Origin: Microcoleus sp. bin48.metabat.b7b8b9.023
GTDB lineage: Bacteria > Cyanobacteriota > Cyanobacteriia > Cyanobacteriales > Microcoleaceae
DNA: 64,000 bases
NCBI RefSeq assembly: GCF_013299185.1
Contig: NZ_JAAFKG010000003.1
Location: 180,538-244,537, forward strand
Direction of reading: 5' to 3'
Under the pieces are notes generated by a model that saw nothing but the letters and a program-made list of their open reading frames with translations, did no database searches and was not told the DNA's origin. Of the stretch, positions 17,096 to 25,473 are shown piece after piece. The stretch's first letter is position 1. Each line of letters begins with the position of its first letter. The position numbers were made by a program, and so were the translations under genes.

Positions 17096-17515
17096 TTATT
17101 CTGTTGGCGGATGCCAGCCAGCACTAACCCACTGACGCCTAACGGTGACAGCAATATGATTATTTAATTGTAGTGCTGTGACTGTCGCGCGACCGCAGTC
17201 TGTAACTCCTTTAATTTCTGTGCCTTCTTCACTCCAAGCAAAATGTTCTGACCATTGCTGAGTGCGCGGGTTAAACAACGTAACGCGCGTTTGTGTGACT
17301 GGATCTAATGCGTCTGTTTGGATTCCTTTGTAATTATTGCACAGACTACAGGCCAGCCAAAGATTTTCTTCATCGTCAGTGCCACCAACTGCTTTGGGAA
17401 TAATATGGTCAATTTCCAATATTCCCAGGACATACATTTGTAAACTACGGCAATAACCGCATCGGTTTTGAGCTTGTGCGCGAATTAAGGCTTTAACTTG
17501 TTCGGAAACAGCCAT
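17096..17515 (-). CDS. HNH endonuclease
   Basis: The 139-residue protein contains a zinc-type HNH fold: RCGYCR (C19, C22), LEIDHIIPKAVGG (D36-H37), N51 in EENLWLAC, and CSLCNNYKG (C56, C59, N60-61). This is a beta-beta-alpha metal nuclease acting on DNA. The C-terminal 60 residues (LFNPRTQQWSEHFAW and following) are conserved with this cyanobacterial subgroup. It lies 5 bp downstream of a small DNA-binding-like protein on the same strand and is probably co-translated. It could be a free-standing defence or homing-type nuclease, or a toxin partner of its neighbour. Confidence 0.9.
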   Translation of the reverse strand: MAVSEQVKALIRAQAQNRCGYCRSLQMYVLGILEIDHIIPKAVGGTDDEENLWLACSLCNNYKGIQTDALDPVTQTRVTLFNPRTQQWSEHFAWSEEGTEIKGVTDCGRATVTALQLNNHIAVTVRRQWVSAGWHPPTE

Positions 17516-17520
17516 TCTAA

Positions 17521-17892
17521 TTATCCTTGTAATGGTTCGAGCAAGCCGCGTCGCACAGATTCATTCAAGGCTTGAGCTTGTCTCAGCAGCCTATCTTCAT
17601 AAATATGAATTAATGCCTGCAATTCTTCACGTTCAAAATCAGTAATTGTACCGGATTGTTGGTTTTCTAGTAATTCACTCAATCGTTGTTCTTGGACTGG
17701 TTGCAGCCGGAGTTGAGTTAAAGCGATTACTTCCCTATCGGACAATGCTGATACTGGTTTAGCAGTTGGTAAGAGAAAATTTTCCAGAGTTTCTACTAAA
17801 ATTTCACTGACGCTGCGGTGGCATTGCTGCGCTAGTAATTCTGCTTGATGATAGACTTCATCGGACAAGTTTAGGGTGATTTGGGCAGTCAT
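17521..17892 (-). CDS. Ribbon-helix-helix-like protein paired with HNH nuclease
   Basis: The 123-residue protein starts with an RHH/CopG-like segment, TAQITLNLSDEVYHQAELLA, followed by a helical body rich in Glu and Leu (70-120). RHH proteins usually dimerise on operator DNA, often as antitoxins. The 5-bp gap to the HNH gene indicates one transcript. I infer it regulates or neutralises the nuclease; no experiment-based name is known to me. Encoded as the first gene of the pair. Confidence 0.7.
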   Translation of the reverse strand: MTAQITLNLSDEVYHQAELLAQQCHRSVSEILVETLENFLLPTAKPVSALSDREVIALTQLRLQPVQEQRLSELLENQQSGTITDFEREELQALIHIYEDRLLRQAQALNESVRRGLLEPLQG

Positions 17893-18225
17893 AGGTGGGA
17901 TGCTATGAAATGAATATCTATACTATGCCATATTTTACTTGCTGGCAGTCTTTATATATGAGTTAGGTAATATTCCAGTTGATTGATTTTTTTATTTTTT
18001 AACCGCTGATGTAGGCGCTTCGCCTTCTTATTTGGTTTTTAATATATAGCCTTTCTCAAAAAAATGAGGTATGACTGACAGCTTACAAAACTTCCCCGGC
18101 TAAGAGGGCCCAAGCCCAACAACGTACCTCATCTTTGTTATAACTGCTATAAATTGGGAATTTTTAACCGCAGAGGGCGCAGAGAACGCAGAGTTAGAGA
18201 AGAGAGAGGTTCATCATTTAGGCTA
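17893..18225. other. Spacer with dispersed repeats
   Basis: No gene is visible. At 18005-18032 there is a small GGCGCTTCGCC palindrome, at 18047-18138 a repeat of the AACGTACCTCAT family, and at 18166-18205 the CCGCAGAGGGCGCAGAGAAC repeat that also occurs at 20495 and 46886. Confidence 0.6.
18047..18138. repeat. 90-bp repeat, copy downstream of the methyltransferase gene
   Basis: TAGCCTTTCTCAAAAAAATG followed by AGGTATGACTGACAGCT and, after a variable part, AGAGGGCCCAAGCCCAACAA and CGTACCTCAT. The ends AATGAGGTA and TACCTCAT are inverted. A near-identical copy in the same orientation lies at 19075-19166 on the other side of the gene. Confidence 0.8.
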
Positions 18226-19062
18226 CTATTTTTGACCGAATACGTAAAAAGTGGTGATATCGTTCCAAATTCCTTGCTGGGTTTGCAATGCTTCGATTTC
18301 TGCTTCAAATTCTGCTTTGGCTTGCGCTAATTGCTGGGTTGAAAGTGTTGATAATGGGGGTGGATATTGTCCGGGGGCGGGATGGGAATTGCCAGCCCAC
18401 ATTGCTTTTGCTTTTTCCACAGTTATATAGCTACCGTCTTGCTCAATCTTAATTTCTATTTCTTTAAATCCGGCTTGTGCGAGCAGGTTTCGACATTTTT
18501 CAACAGTGCCTGTGGGTTTGCTCATGTTGAAGGAAATGCCGTATTTTTCCGCTACTTTTTGCGTCACAACTCCGCCGACAAATGCGGTGTCGGCGAAGGC
18601 ATGAATGCCGATGATTCCTCCTGGTTTGAGAAATCTGTGCCAATGCCTGAGGGCGACGTGCAGATCCGACATCCAAATGAAGGCAGAAGAGCAAAAAAGG
18701 CGTGAAGCGAAGCTATCCCGTAGGGAATCGCAAGTATTACCCGGAAATTCAAGATTTTCGGCATCCGCCAGCACAAATTCTGTATTGTTGAGATTTAATT
18801 TTTGAGCTTTGTTTCTGGCTACATCCAGCATTCCAGGCGAAATATCTACGCCAATAACTCGACCTTCAGATCCTACAATTTGAGCGGCTGCGATCGCCAC
18901 ATGACCTGTTCCCGTTGCAATGTCTAAAACCTGCTGACCATAACTAACTCGCCCGTATTCTACCAGACGGCGAGCAATTTGTAAATGCCAATCGCTATTG
19001 TCATAGGTTTGACTTCTGCGGGTGTACAAATCTGCGATTTCTTGCTTGTATTTGTCTAACAT
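18226..19062 (-). CDS. SAM-dependent methyltransferase with internal repeat insertion
   Basis: The 278-residue class I methyltransferase has motif I LDIATGTGHVAIAAA, motif II VIGVDISPGMLDVARNKA and motif IV-like EFVLADAENLEFP, with RFLKPGGIIGIHAF later. It resembles UbiE/arsenite-type methylases, but the substrate cannot be assigned. Between motif IV and SSAFIWMSDLHVALRHWHRF, where relatives read roughly FDRI, this protein has TCDSLRDSFASRLFC, encoded by a 30-bp dispersed repeat (18700-18731). The insertion keeps the frame, so the gene may still be functional or may be decaying. Two 90-bp direct repeats flank it, suggesting acquisition or mobility. Confidence 0.85.
   Translation of the reverse strand: MLDKYKQEIADLYTRRSQTYDNSDWHLQIARRLVEYGRVSYGQQVLDIATGTGHVAIAAAQIVGSEGRVIGVDISPGMLDVARNKAQKLNLNNTEFVLADAENLEFPGNTCDSLRDSFASRLFCSSAFIWMSDLHVALRHWHRFLKPGGIIGIHAFADTAFVGGVVTQKVAEKYGISFNMSKPTGTVEKCRNLLAQAGFKEIEIKIEQDGSYITVEKAKAMWAGNSHPAPGQYPPPLSTLSTQQLAQAKAEFEAEIEALQTQQGIWNDITTFYVFGQK
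18700..18731. repeat. Dispersed repeat inserted in the methyltransferase coding sequence
   Basis: GGCGTGAAGCGAAGCTATCC followed by CGTAGGGAATCGC is the reverse complement of the intergenic repeat at 12808-12837. Here it lies in frame within a gene. Confidence 0.8.
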
Positions 19063-19074
19063 TGCGATCGCCTA

Positions 19075-19166
19075 TAGCCTTTCTCAAAAAGATGAGGTAT
19101 GAATGACAGCTCATATAACTACTAAACTCAGAGGGCCCAAGCCCAACAACATACCTCATTTTTCTG
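19075..19166. repeat. 90-bp repeat, copy upstream of the methyltransferase gene
   Basis: TAGCCTTTCTCAAAAAGATG, AGGTATGAATGACAGCT, AGAGGGCCCAAGCCCAACAA and CATACCTCAT correspond block by block to 18047-18138, with differences in the centre. It is in the same orientation. Confidence 0.8.
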
Positions 19167-19184
19167 ATAACCGCCTACTTAACT

Positions 19185-20450
19185 TCAATCATTTCGCAAA
19201 GCTGCGATCGGATCTAAGCGCGCCGCATTCCGAGCAGGCAACACTCCAGCCAATAAGCCCACAGTAAAGGATAGTCCAAAACCGGCTGCGATCGACCATA
19301 CTGAAATTACAAAGGGAAAACTAAATGCTGTCGCAGCCCCAAAGGCGATCGCAATTCCCAAGCCAATACCCGCCGTACCGCCCACCGTCGAAACTAAAAC
19401 TGATTCAGCCATGAATTGAATCAAAATAGCTGCATTAGTAGCACCTACCGCTTTCCGAATCCCGATTTCCTTAGTGCGCTCCACAACTGACACCAACATA
19501 ATATTAGCAATACCAATGCCGCCAACTACCAGCGAAATTCCGGCGATCGCTACTACCATCACCGTAAACAAACCTACCACATTGCTGAAAGTATTCACAA
19601 TATCAACTTGATTGATTACTCGAAAATCATCCGGTTGTGGCGGATAAAGATTGTGGCGCAAACGCATGATATTTTCAACTTGAAATTGAGCATCAGCCAA
19701 ATCCGATTCCCCCGTAGTTTGCAACCAAAAACCAGAGATCGCAATTCCAGCCAAAGAATTTCTACCCACAATCCGAGCCGACATATTTTTGAGGGGAATA
19801 TACACGCGATCGTCCTGATCTGTACCCCCTACCGACCCCTTGGGTTCCATCACTCCAATGACTTTGTAACGCCCTCCCTGAATGCGAATATCAGCCGATA
19901 GTGCATTAGCACCGACTCCAAAAAGGTCGTCTCGCACCTTAGAACCGAGAACAACAACTGGTTCAGCAGCATTCAATTCATCCTCATTAAAAAACCGTCC
20001 TGCTTGAGGTTGAATGTTTTTGACATCGGGATAATTTAAATCAGTTCCTAATATAGAAGTAAATGAATTTTGCCCGCCATAAACAACTTGCACTTGGCGC
20101 TGCAAAAACGCCGAAATTGCCTTAACAGCGGGAGCTTGTTTGCCGATCGCCCTAGCGTCATCCCATGTCACAGTAGAAGCAGAACCACCACCCTGACTAA
20201 CACCGCCCGATCGCGAAGCACCGGATAAAACCAGTAAAACATTAGTCCCCAAAGCCTTCAACTGTTCCTCAGTAGACTTCTGTACCCCCTGCCCCACCGA
20301 AGTAATCGCAATTACCGAAGATATGCCAATAATCACACCCAGCATCGTTAAACTGGTACGCAATTTATTATTCCATAGCGCCTCAGTCGCCATGAATACA
20401 ATTTGAACGTTCGAGATTTTGTTAATAACTGGGGGAGTCTTTAATTTCAT
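19185..20450 (-). CDS. MacB/FtsX-type ABC transporter permease
   Basis: The 421-residue protein has one N-terminal span (LTMLGVIIGISSVIAI), a MacB-type periplasmic domain (about 75-290) and three C-terminal spans within VVGGIGIANIMLVSVVERTK, EIGIRKAVGA and GVLPARNAARLDPIAALR. These motifs define the FtsX-like permease of mechanotransmitting ABC exporters (MacB, lolCE-type). No ATPase domain is fused and no ATPase gene is adjacent in this window. The membrane-fusion protein gene at 20638-22458 lies upstream on the same strand, and the two probably form an efflux system. The two are separated by an 80-bp tandem duplication. Confidence 0.92.
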   Translation of the reverse strand: MKLKTPPVINKISNVQIVFMATEALWNNKLRTSLTMLGVIIGISSVIAITSVGQGVQKSTEEQLKALGTNVLLVLSGASRSGGVSQGGGSASTVTWDDARAIGKQAPAVKAISAFLQRQVQVVYGGQNSFTSILGTDLNYPDVKNIQPQAGRFFNEDELNAAEPVVVLGSKVRDDLFGVGANALSADIRIQGGRYKVIGVMEPKGSVGGTDQDDRVYIPLKNMSARIVGRNSLAGIAISGFWLQTTGESDLADAQFQVENIMRLRHNLYPPQPDDFRVINQVDIVNTFSNVVGLFTVMVVAIAGISLVVGGIGIANIMLVSVVERTKEIGIRKAVGATNAAILIQFMAESVLVSTVGGTAGIGLGIAIAFGAATAFSFPFVISVWSIAAGFGLSFTVGLLAGVLPARNAARLDPIAALRND

Positions 20451-20460
20451 TTGGTAATGG

Positions 20461-20619
20461 GTAATAGCTAATTGGTGAGGATTAAGATTTTTTTTAACCG
20501 CAGAGAGCGCAGAGAGCGCAGAGGGAGAGAAGAGAGATAGGTAATAGCTAATTGGTGAGGATTAAGATTTTTTTAACCGCAGAGAGCGCAGAGAGCGCAG
20601 AGGGAGAGAAGAAAGAGCT
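20461..20619. repeat. 80-bp tandem duplication between adaptor and permease genes
   Basis: Two almost identical units (20461-20540 and 20541-20619) each contain GTAATAGCTAATTGGTGAGG, ATTAAGATTTTTT and AACCGCAGAGAGCGCAGAG. The CGCAGAG core is a dispersed repeat also found at 18168 and 46886. The duplication may affect read-through from the adaptor to the permease gene. Confidence 0.85.
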
Positions 20620-20637
20620 CGATCTTAATTTTTCTCA

Positions 20638-22458
20638 TTAACGCAAGCGACTGCCACCACCTGGCTGCAAACCTGGAATTCCACCCGACGATGGATTTTG
20701 AGATTTCGGCCGCAAGCCAGGGGGGAAACTAATAAACACTTTTTCATTTCCTTTCAAGCCCGATCGCACTTCCGTCTTATCATCAACCGTCATCCCCGTC
20801 TTAATCGGCACAAACAAAGGCTTTCCATCCTCACCACCAGTCACAAACACTCCCGTTTCCTTTTTTTGACGAACAATGGCCGCAGTCGGCACAACTAAAA
20901 CATCCTTCAACTCACCCGCCTTAAACTCGACATTCACATTCATGCCCGATCGCAATAGTTTTTTAGCATCATCAAGAATTGAAGCTTTTACCTCAAAACT
21001 GGTAACATTTTGCTGGACAATTGACTGAGGTGAAATTTGATTAACTTTCCCAGTAAAAGTCTTTCCCGTATAAGCATCAGCTTGAATAGACGCATTTTGC
21101 CCGAGGCGGATTTGGGAAATATTACTTTCTGCCACATTTGCCACTACTTGATTTTTGGAAGCGAGAGACAAAATCGAAGAAGAAGTCGCCGAAGAAACCG
21201 AACTACCAGCCGTTGTCGGAGTCACAAAAGCCCCCGGATCGGCATATTTGCGAGTAACAATACCGCTAAAAGGAGCGCGAATTCTCGTATCGTTAATTAA
21301 GGCTTGGACTGTTTGGAGACTACCTTTGGCGGAGAGAACTTGAGCACGGGCGATCGCAATTTCTTCTGGGCGAGCACCAGCTTCAATTAATGCCAAAGCT
21401 TGCTGTTTTTGCTCCACTGCGGCCTCAGAAGCGGCGATATCTTCCGATCGCGCCCCCGATCGCACTCCGGCCAAAGCTTGCCGTTTTTGCTCAACAGCCG
21501 CCCGCCCCGCAGCGATATCTTCGGGCCGAGCACCAGCCTGAATTAGCGCCAAAGCTTGCTGTTTTTGGTCAACGGCGGCCCGCGCAGCAGCAATCTCTTC
21601 CGGGCGCGAACCCTGGCGCAACAAAGCCAAAGCTTGTTGGGCTTGTCTGACTTGAGTTTGAGCGCGATCGCGCGCTGTGCGAGAATTATTTAATATTTGA
21701 AGTGCGATCGCCCCATCTGTGTAGAGTTCCTGATTGCGTTGAAAGTCTTCTTCTGCTTGCTGTTTGGCATATTCCGCATCCCTGAGTTTAGCTTCAGCTT
21801 GGGCAATATCTTCGGGGCGATTGCCCTTAAGCAATTTTTGGAGAGTGGCTTGTTGTTCCGCTAATTGTGCCTTTGCTGCTGCAATATCCTGACTGCGATT
21901 CCCGTTGAGCAATTTTTGGAGAGTTGCTTGTTGTTCGATTACTTGGGCTTGGGCGACAGCAATATCCTGAGTTCGATTACCGTTGAGCAATTTTTCGAGA
22001 CTGGCTTGTTGTTCAGCTAATTGCGCCTTGGCTGCGGCAATATCTTCAGCCCGATTACCGTTGAGTAATTTTTGCAAATTGGCTTCGGCGGAGGCGAGTT
22101 GTCCGCGATTTTGGGTCAATTGCCCTTGAAGGTTGGAGTCATCCATTTGGGCGAGAATTTGCCCTGTTTTAACGGTGTCTCCTTCCTTGACGAGTAAACT
22201 TTTGAGCACTCCTGAAGTTTTGGGGCTGACGTTAACGCTCCTTTCGGGTACTATTGTGCCATTTGCTGAAATTGCGATCGGCAAATTCACCCTTTCTACA
22301 GCAACGGTTTTTTCCTTGCGTCTGCTTTCACGTTTCGATTTGACTGCGAGTTGGCTGTAAGCTGTATAGCCGACTCCGGCGATTAGGGAGGCAGCGAGGA
22401 GTCCGCTTAACCAGGGAGTCAGCCCTTTTTTAATCTGAAACTGCTTTAGGAAGTACAT
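20638..22458 (-). CDS. Periplasmic adaptor (HlyD/MacA-type membrane-fusion protein) with expanded coiled coil
   Basis: The 606-residue protein has an N-terminal membrane anchor (about 14-34), a lipoyl half-domain (VERVNLPIAISANGTIVPE; VKEGDTVKTGQILAQMD), a long helical hairpin (about 95-385), the second lipoyl half (INDTRIRAPFSGIVTRKYAD) and beta-barrel and membrane-proximal domains. The hairpin holds four 26-residue repeats of the LLNGNRxxDIAxAxAQ type, then a tip region (QRNQELYTDGAIALQIL), then four 26-residue repeats of the GARPEDIAxxxAAVEQKQ type. Most family members have one such unit per arm. It would link an inner-membrane permease to an outer-membrane channel. The MacB-like permease lies downstream on the same strand. 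The C-terminus is Gly/Pro-rich. Confidence 0.93.
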   Translation of the reverse strand: MYFLKQFQIKKGLTPWLSGLLAASLIAGVGYTAYSQLAVKSKRESRRKEKTVAVERVNLPIAISANGTIVPERSVNVSPKTSGVLKSLLVKEGDTVKTGQILAQMDDSNLQGQLTQNRGQLASAEANLQKLLNGNRAEDIAAAKAQLAEQQASLEKLLNGNRTQDIAVAQAQVIEQQATLQKLLNGNRSQDIAAAKAQLAEQQATLQKLLKGNRPEDIAQAEAKLRDAEYAKQQAEEDFQRNQELYTDGAIALQILNNSRTARDRAQTQVRQAQQALALLRQGSRPEEIAAARAAVDQKQQALALIQAGARPEDIAAGRAAVEQKRQALAGVRSGARSEDIAASEAAVEQKQQALALIEAGARPEEIAIARAQVLSAKGSLQTVQALINDTRIRAPFSGIVTRKYADPGAFVTPTTAGSSVSSATSSSILSLASKNQVVANVAESNISQIRLGQNASIQADAYTGKTFTGKVNQISPQSIVQQNVTSFEVKASILDDAKKLLRSGMNVNVEFKAGELKDVLVVPTAAIVRQKKETGVFVTGGEDGKPLFVPIKTGMTVDDKTEVRSGLKGNEKVFISFPPGLRPKSQNPSSGGIPGLQPGGGSRLR

Positions 22459-22783
22459 ATAAGTTAGACCGATCGGGCGTCTGCTTCATTTTGACCGATC
22501 GGGAACCGAAAAGGTTCAATTTAAGTGGGATTTGAGTGCGATCGGATTTTTGCGGTTTTTTGAATGCTGGCGGGCGATCGACTTTAGCTGACAAAATCGA
22601 TCTCCAGCACGGCAGAAAACCAGTTCAGCAAAATGCGCGATAATCAAGGAAGATAGTTTAATCTCGCATATCCTAATCCTTGGTTTGGAATCGGTTTTCT
22701 CGGTTCTGGAATAGCGGTGGTAGTCTGGACAGAACGTCAAAACAATGTAATCCGAATCATTTCAGCGCAAACAGCTAACCGTC
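22459..22783. other. Spacer, nothing definite
   Basis: Divergent spacer between the adaptor gene and the BrnA-like gene. Several GCGATCGG and CGATCG (HIP1-like) sites occur. A 74-codon minus-strand frame (22516-22740) has no recognisable features. No clear promoter was identified. Confidence 0.5.
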
Positions 22784-23071
22784 ATGAGCAGAAACGATTT
22801 GAACAGTACCTCTGGTACTAACTGGGAAGCCTTAGAATCAAGATCGGAAGAGAATATCGACTACTCAGATATTCCACCGCTGACAGATGAATTTTTTGAA
22901 CGATCGACTTTACGTATTCCAGCAGATAAAGCTGACAATTTAGTTCATATCGATCCAGGCGTGAAGCAGTGGTTTCAGTTTCAATACTCACAGTATAAAG
23001 CTCTAATTAATAGGGTTTTACGCCAATATATAGATAACAATAAAACCCAACACTCAGGCAAACGTAAATAA
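22784..23071 (+). CDS. BrnA-like antitoxin family protein
   Basis: The 95-residue protein contains YSDIPPLTDEFFERSTLRIP, the hallmark of the BrnA/CopG-like antitoxin family, and then VKQWFQFQYSQYKALINRVL with RQYI, the ribbon-helix-helix C-terminus that binds operator DNA. BrnA normally pairs with the RNase-like toxin BrnT, but no BrnT-like gene is adjacent. Instead a membrane coiled-coil protein follows after 22 bp. Ribosome-binding and promoter signals are not obvious. It may be an orphan regulator or part of a hybrid system with its neighbour. Confidence 0.75.
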   Translation: MSRNDLNSTSGTNWEALESRSEENIDYSDIPPLTDEFFERSTLRIPADKADNLVHIDPGVKQWFQFQYSQYKALINRVLRQYIDNNKTQHSGKRK

Positions 23072-23093
23072 TAGAACTTTAGATGAGGTGTTT

Positions 23094-23831
23094 ATGAGTG
23101 AAGACAATAATCAAGAGCAAATAAAACAGCAGTCCACGATCGGCGGTTCCATTAAGAAAGACAAAAATTTCCGAAATTGGTGGATCGAAATTATTTCATT
23201 GATAGGAATGGGTTATCTGATATTTAGCCTAATTAGCCCAATATACTTTGAAGAAAAACGACAACCTCGAAAGATAGAAGCTCCTGATATTATACTTATT
23301 GCTCTTGTCTTTTTCTTCAACTCTGGATTACTTGACAGATTAGAGGATTTTGGTGTTTCTAAGGATGGCGGCGTTACAGCTAAATTTCAGCAACTAAAGC
23401 AAGAAGTCAATCAGCAGAAAAAACAAATTGATGAGCTTCAAGCGCAACAATTAGAACAACTAGAAAAACAACAAAAAAGTTTAGAAGAAACGCAAGCTTT
23501 TATGTATAATTTCTTGCTTGGGGATAAGGATTATGAAAAAATTGACCAGCTTGACAGGCATTCTGAAACAAAGACTAATTATGACTTTTATGTTTCAGAG
23601 CGAGTTGGTGATGAGTTAAGGCGTTTACGAGATTTGAAATTGATCGCGATGAAATCTGGTTATATCAGTGATATAGTTCGAGCGAGTGATTATGGAAAAC
23701 GATCGATCAATTTGACCAAATATCTTGATGTTACAGATTTAGGCAAAAAATTTTTGGTGACACGTGAAACGTTACAATCTAAAAATCAACAAGAAATGAA
23801 AAAGCCTGAGAAAAATCCAAAAGTTGAATAA
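23094..23831 (+). CDS. Membrane coiled-coil protein of unknown function
   Basis: The 245-residue protein begins MSEDNNQEQIKQQ; I chose ATG 23094, preceded by GATGAGG at good spacing, over the upstream GTG at 23088. Two hydrophobic spans (about 30-48 and 64-80) are followed by a strong coiled coil (about 92-135, QLKQEVNQQKKQIDELQAQQ). The C-terminal 90 residues (DELRRLRDLKLIAMKSGYIS) look like a small winged-helix or effector module. It follows the BrnA-like gene on the same strand and is probably co-transcribed. I do not recognise the family. The gene is more AT-rich than its neighbours, consistent with recent transfer. Confidence 0.7.
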   Translation: MSEDNNQEQIKQQSTIGGSIKKDKNFRNWWIEIISLIGMGYLIFSLISPIYFEEKRQPRKIEAPDIILIALVFFFNSGLLDRLEDFGVSKDGGVTAKFQQLKQEVNQQKKQIDELQAQQLEQLEKQQKSLEETQAFMYNFLLGDKDYEKIDQLDRHSETKTNYDFYVSERVGDELRRLRDLKLIAMKSGYISDIVRASDYGKRSINLTKYLDVTDLGKKFLVTRETLQSKNQQEMKKPEKNPKVE

Positions 23832-24201
23832 GACACTTCTTTCGATTGTTGTGTCAGGATAAAAACCCAGTTGGAGCGAACTCGCATATTTGGTTGGTAG
23901 GGAGGAATATGAATTAATTTGAAATTTATGAGTTTCCGAAATCAAGAGTTGCCACATTTGATGTGAGAAAACTTAGCCGAAAAAAGCATCATATAATTGC
24001 ACTCTTGTAAATTGATGTAACAGCAGCCAAAGCAAAAATGAAAGACCAGCTTAAATCAGGCAGAGATATAGGTTTAACTGCTTGGCTACTTAAATTTATT
24101 GGCACGACAGCAGTTGATAGTTGACAGTTTGAGATCTGCTTTGTAGTGAGGACTTTAGTCCTTGACCGCTTCGGACTAAAGTCCTCACTACAAACTTTTT
24201 T
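23832..24201. other. AT-rich spacer, nothing definite
   Basis: Possible decayed coding sequence: a 28-codon frame from ATG 24037 (MKDQLKSGRDIGLTAWLL) has no relatives I recognise. TTGACAG short repeats occur at 24115, followed by the GTAGTGAGGACTTTAGTCC palindrome at 24141-24196. Confidence 0.4.
24141..24196. repeat. Inverted repeat, GTAGTGAGGACTTTAGTCC family
   Basis: TTGTAGTGAGGACTTTAGTCC and GGACTAAAGTCCTCACTACAA are perfect complements around a 14-bp loop, immediately 3' of the M16 gene. It may double as its terminator (followed by ACTTTTTTCT on the plus strand). Confidence 0.8.
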
Positions 24202-25473
24202 CTAACAAACAGCAGCCACACCCAATTCCTGAATCGCCGCCTCCGGGCCCACCAAAGAAATATACGGTTCGATGAAGTATTTATGAGCAGCTTCCCTAGC
24301 TTCCGCAGTTGTAACTGCCGCAATTTCTGCTTGAAACTGCTCGTCAAATTTAATTCCCAATTCCAGGATTTCGTACCAACCTAAAACTTGGGCAATTTGC
24401 GAATTAGTTTGTTTTCCTAAAGCATATTGACCGAGCATTTTATTCTTACAAGCTTGCAATTCTTCTTCGCTTAGTTGGGTGTTGGCGAGTCGATCGACTT
24501 CTGTACGCAATCCTTCAAAAGCAGTCACCGTATTTTCGGGTGCTGTACCCATGTACGCTACAAACTGAGCCGTGTCCAGGCGCGTCGCGTAGAGTGCGGA
24601 AACATCGTAAGCTAAGCCCCGCTTTTCCCGCAATTCCACAAACAACCGACTCGACAAACCGTTACCCAAATAGGTATTCAGTAACTTAATCGCTGCATAG
24701 TCGGGATTTTTGACCGAGGGCGCGAGGTAGCCCAGCATAATCACTGATTGCTGGGTATCTTGCGCCTTAGCCACGGATTTCGGGGAGGCTGTGAGGGGGG
24801 GGATGGTTAAAGTTGGGAGGGGTGTTAAAGGCGCTTTCCAGTCACCAAATGTACGATCGACCAGGGCGATCGCATCTTCGGTAGATATTCTGCCGGCTAC
24901 CGAAATAACCACGTTGTCGGGACGGAAATAGGTTTTGTGGAACTGTTCGAGCTCGTTTCTGGTGAGCTTTGACATCGTAGCTTCTGTGCCCAAGGTGGAG
25001 AAAGCATAGGGATGTTCCTGATACATGGCGTGTCGCAATTGCTCGAAGGCGATCGCAAATGGTTGTTCTTGTTGCGATCGAATTGCCGATATCGCAATGC
25101 GGCGTTCGAGTTCGACTTCAGATTCGGGGAAAGTGGGCGATCGCAGCAATTCCCCCGCCAACTCCAAAATGTCCTGAAAATCGGCTGTTACCGTCTTCAA
25201 ACTCACTAAAAAGTAATCGGTAGTCGAGTCCGTACTCAACCTCGCTCCTACCGATTCTACACGTTCGGCAATTTCTAGCGAAGACAGGCGATCGGTTCCC
25301 TTAGTCATTACCGCCGACAGCAAGTGACACAATCCTGCTTGTTCCGGCTGTACGCAGCGGCTGCCGGCGCGCAGGAATATCCTAGCTGCAATAATATCTG
25401 CTGCTGGATTTTCTGATGCTAAGACAACCATACCGTTGTCTAAAACCGTGCGCTGAATTTCATTTTTCATCAT
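24202..25473 (-). CDS. M16-family peptidase-like protein lacking the zinc site
   Basis: The 423-residue protein has the two-lobed M16 (pitrilysin) fold, with FHKTYFRPDNVVISVAG and the C-lobe motif RLFVELREKRGLAYDVSA. In the position of the HxxEH zinc motif it reads H50-LLSAV, so Glu and the second His are missing. The C-lobe Arg/Tyr substrate motif (REKRGLAY) is kept. In two-subunit M16 proteases one subunit carries the zinc site and the other the R/Y pair; this is the R/Y partner of the gene at 25844. Likely a cytoplasmic or periplasmic peptide-degrading heterodimer. Confidence 0.9.
   Translation of the reverse strand: MMKNEIQRTVLDNGMVVLASENPAADIIAARIFLRAGSRCVQPEQAGLCHLLSAVMTKGTDRLSSLEIAERVESVGARLSTDSTTDYFLVSLKTVTADFQDILELAGELLRSPTFPESEVELERRIAISAIRSQQEQPFAIAFEQLRHAMYQEHPYAFSTLGTEATMSKLTRNELEQFHKTYFRPDNVVISVAGRISTEDAIALVDRTFGDWKAPLTPLPTLTIPPLTASPKSVAKAQDTQQSVIMLGYLAPSVKNPDYAAIKLLNTYLGNGLSSRLFVELREKRGLAYDVSALYATRLDTAQFVAYMGTAPENTVTAFEGLRTEVDRLANTQLSEEELQACKNKMLGQYALGKQTNSQIAQVLGWYEILELGIKFDEQFQAEIAAVTTAEAREAAHKYFIEPYISLVGPEAAIQELGVAAVC

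Noticed and set aside
20638..22458. Plus-strand frames such as 21037-21300 and 21390-21650
   Set aside because: Shadows of the 26-residue repeats in the adaptor gene.
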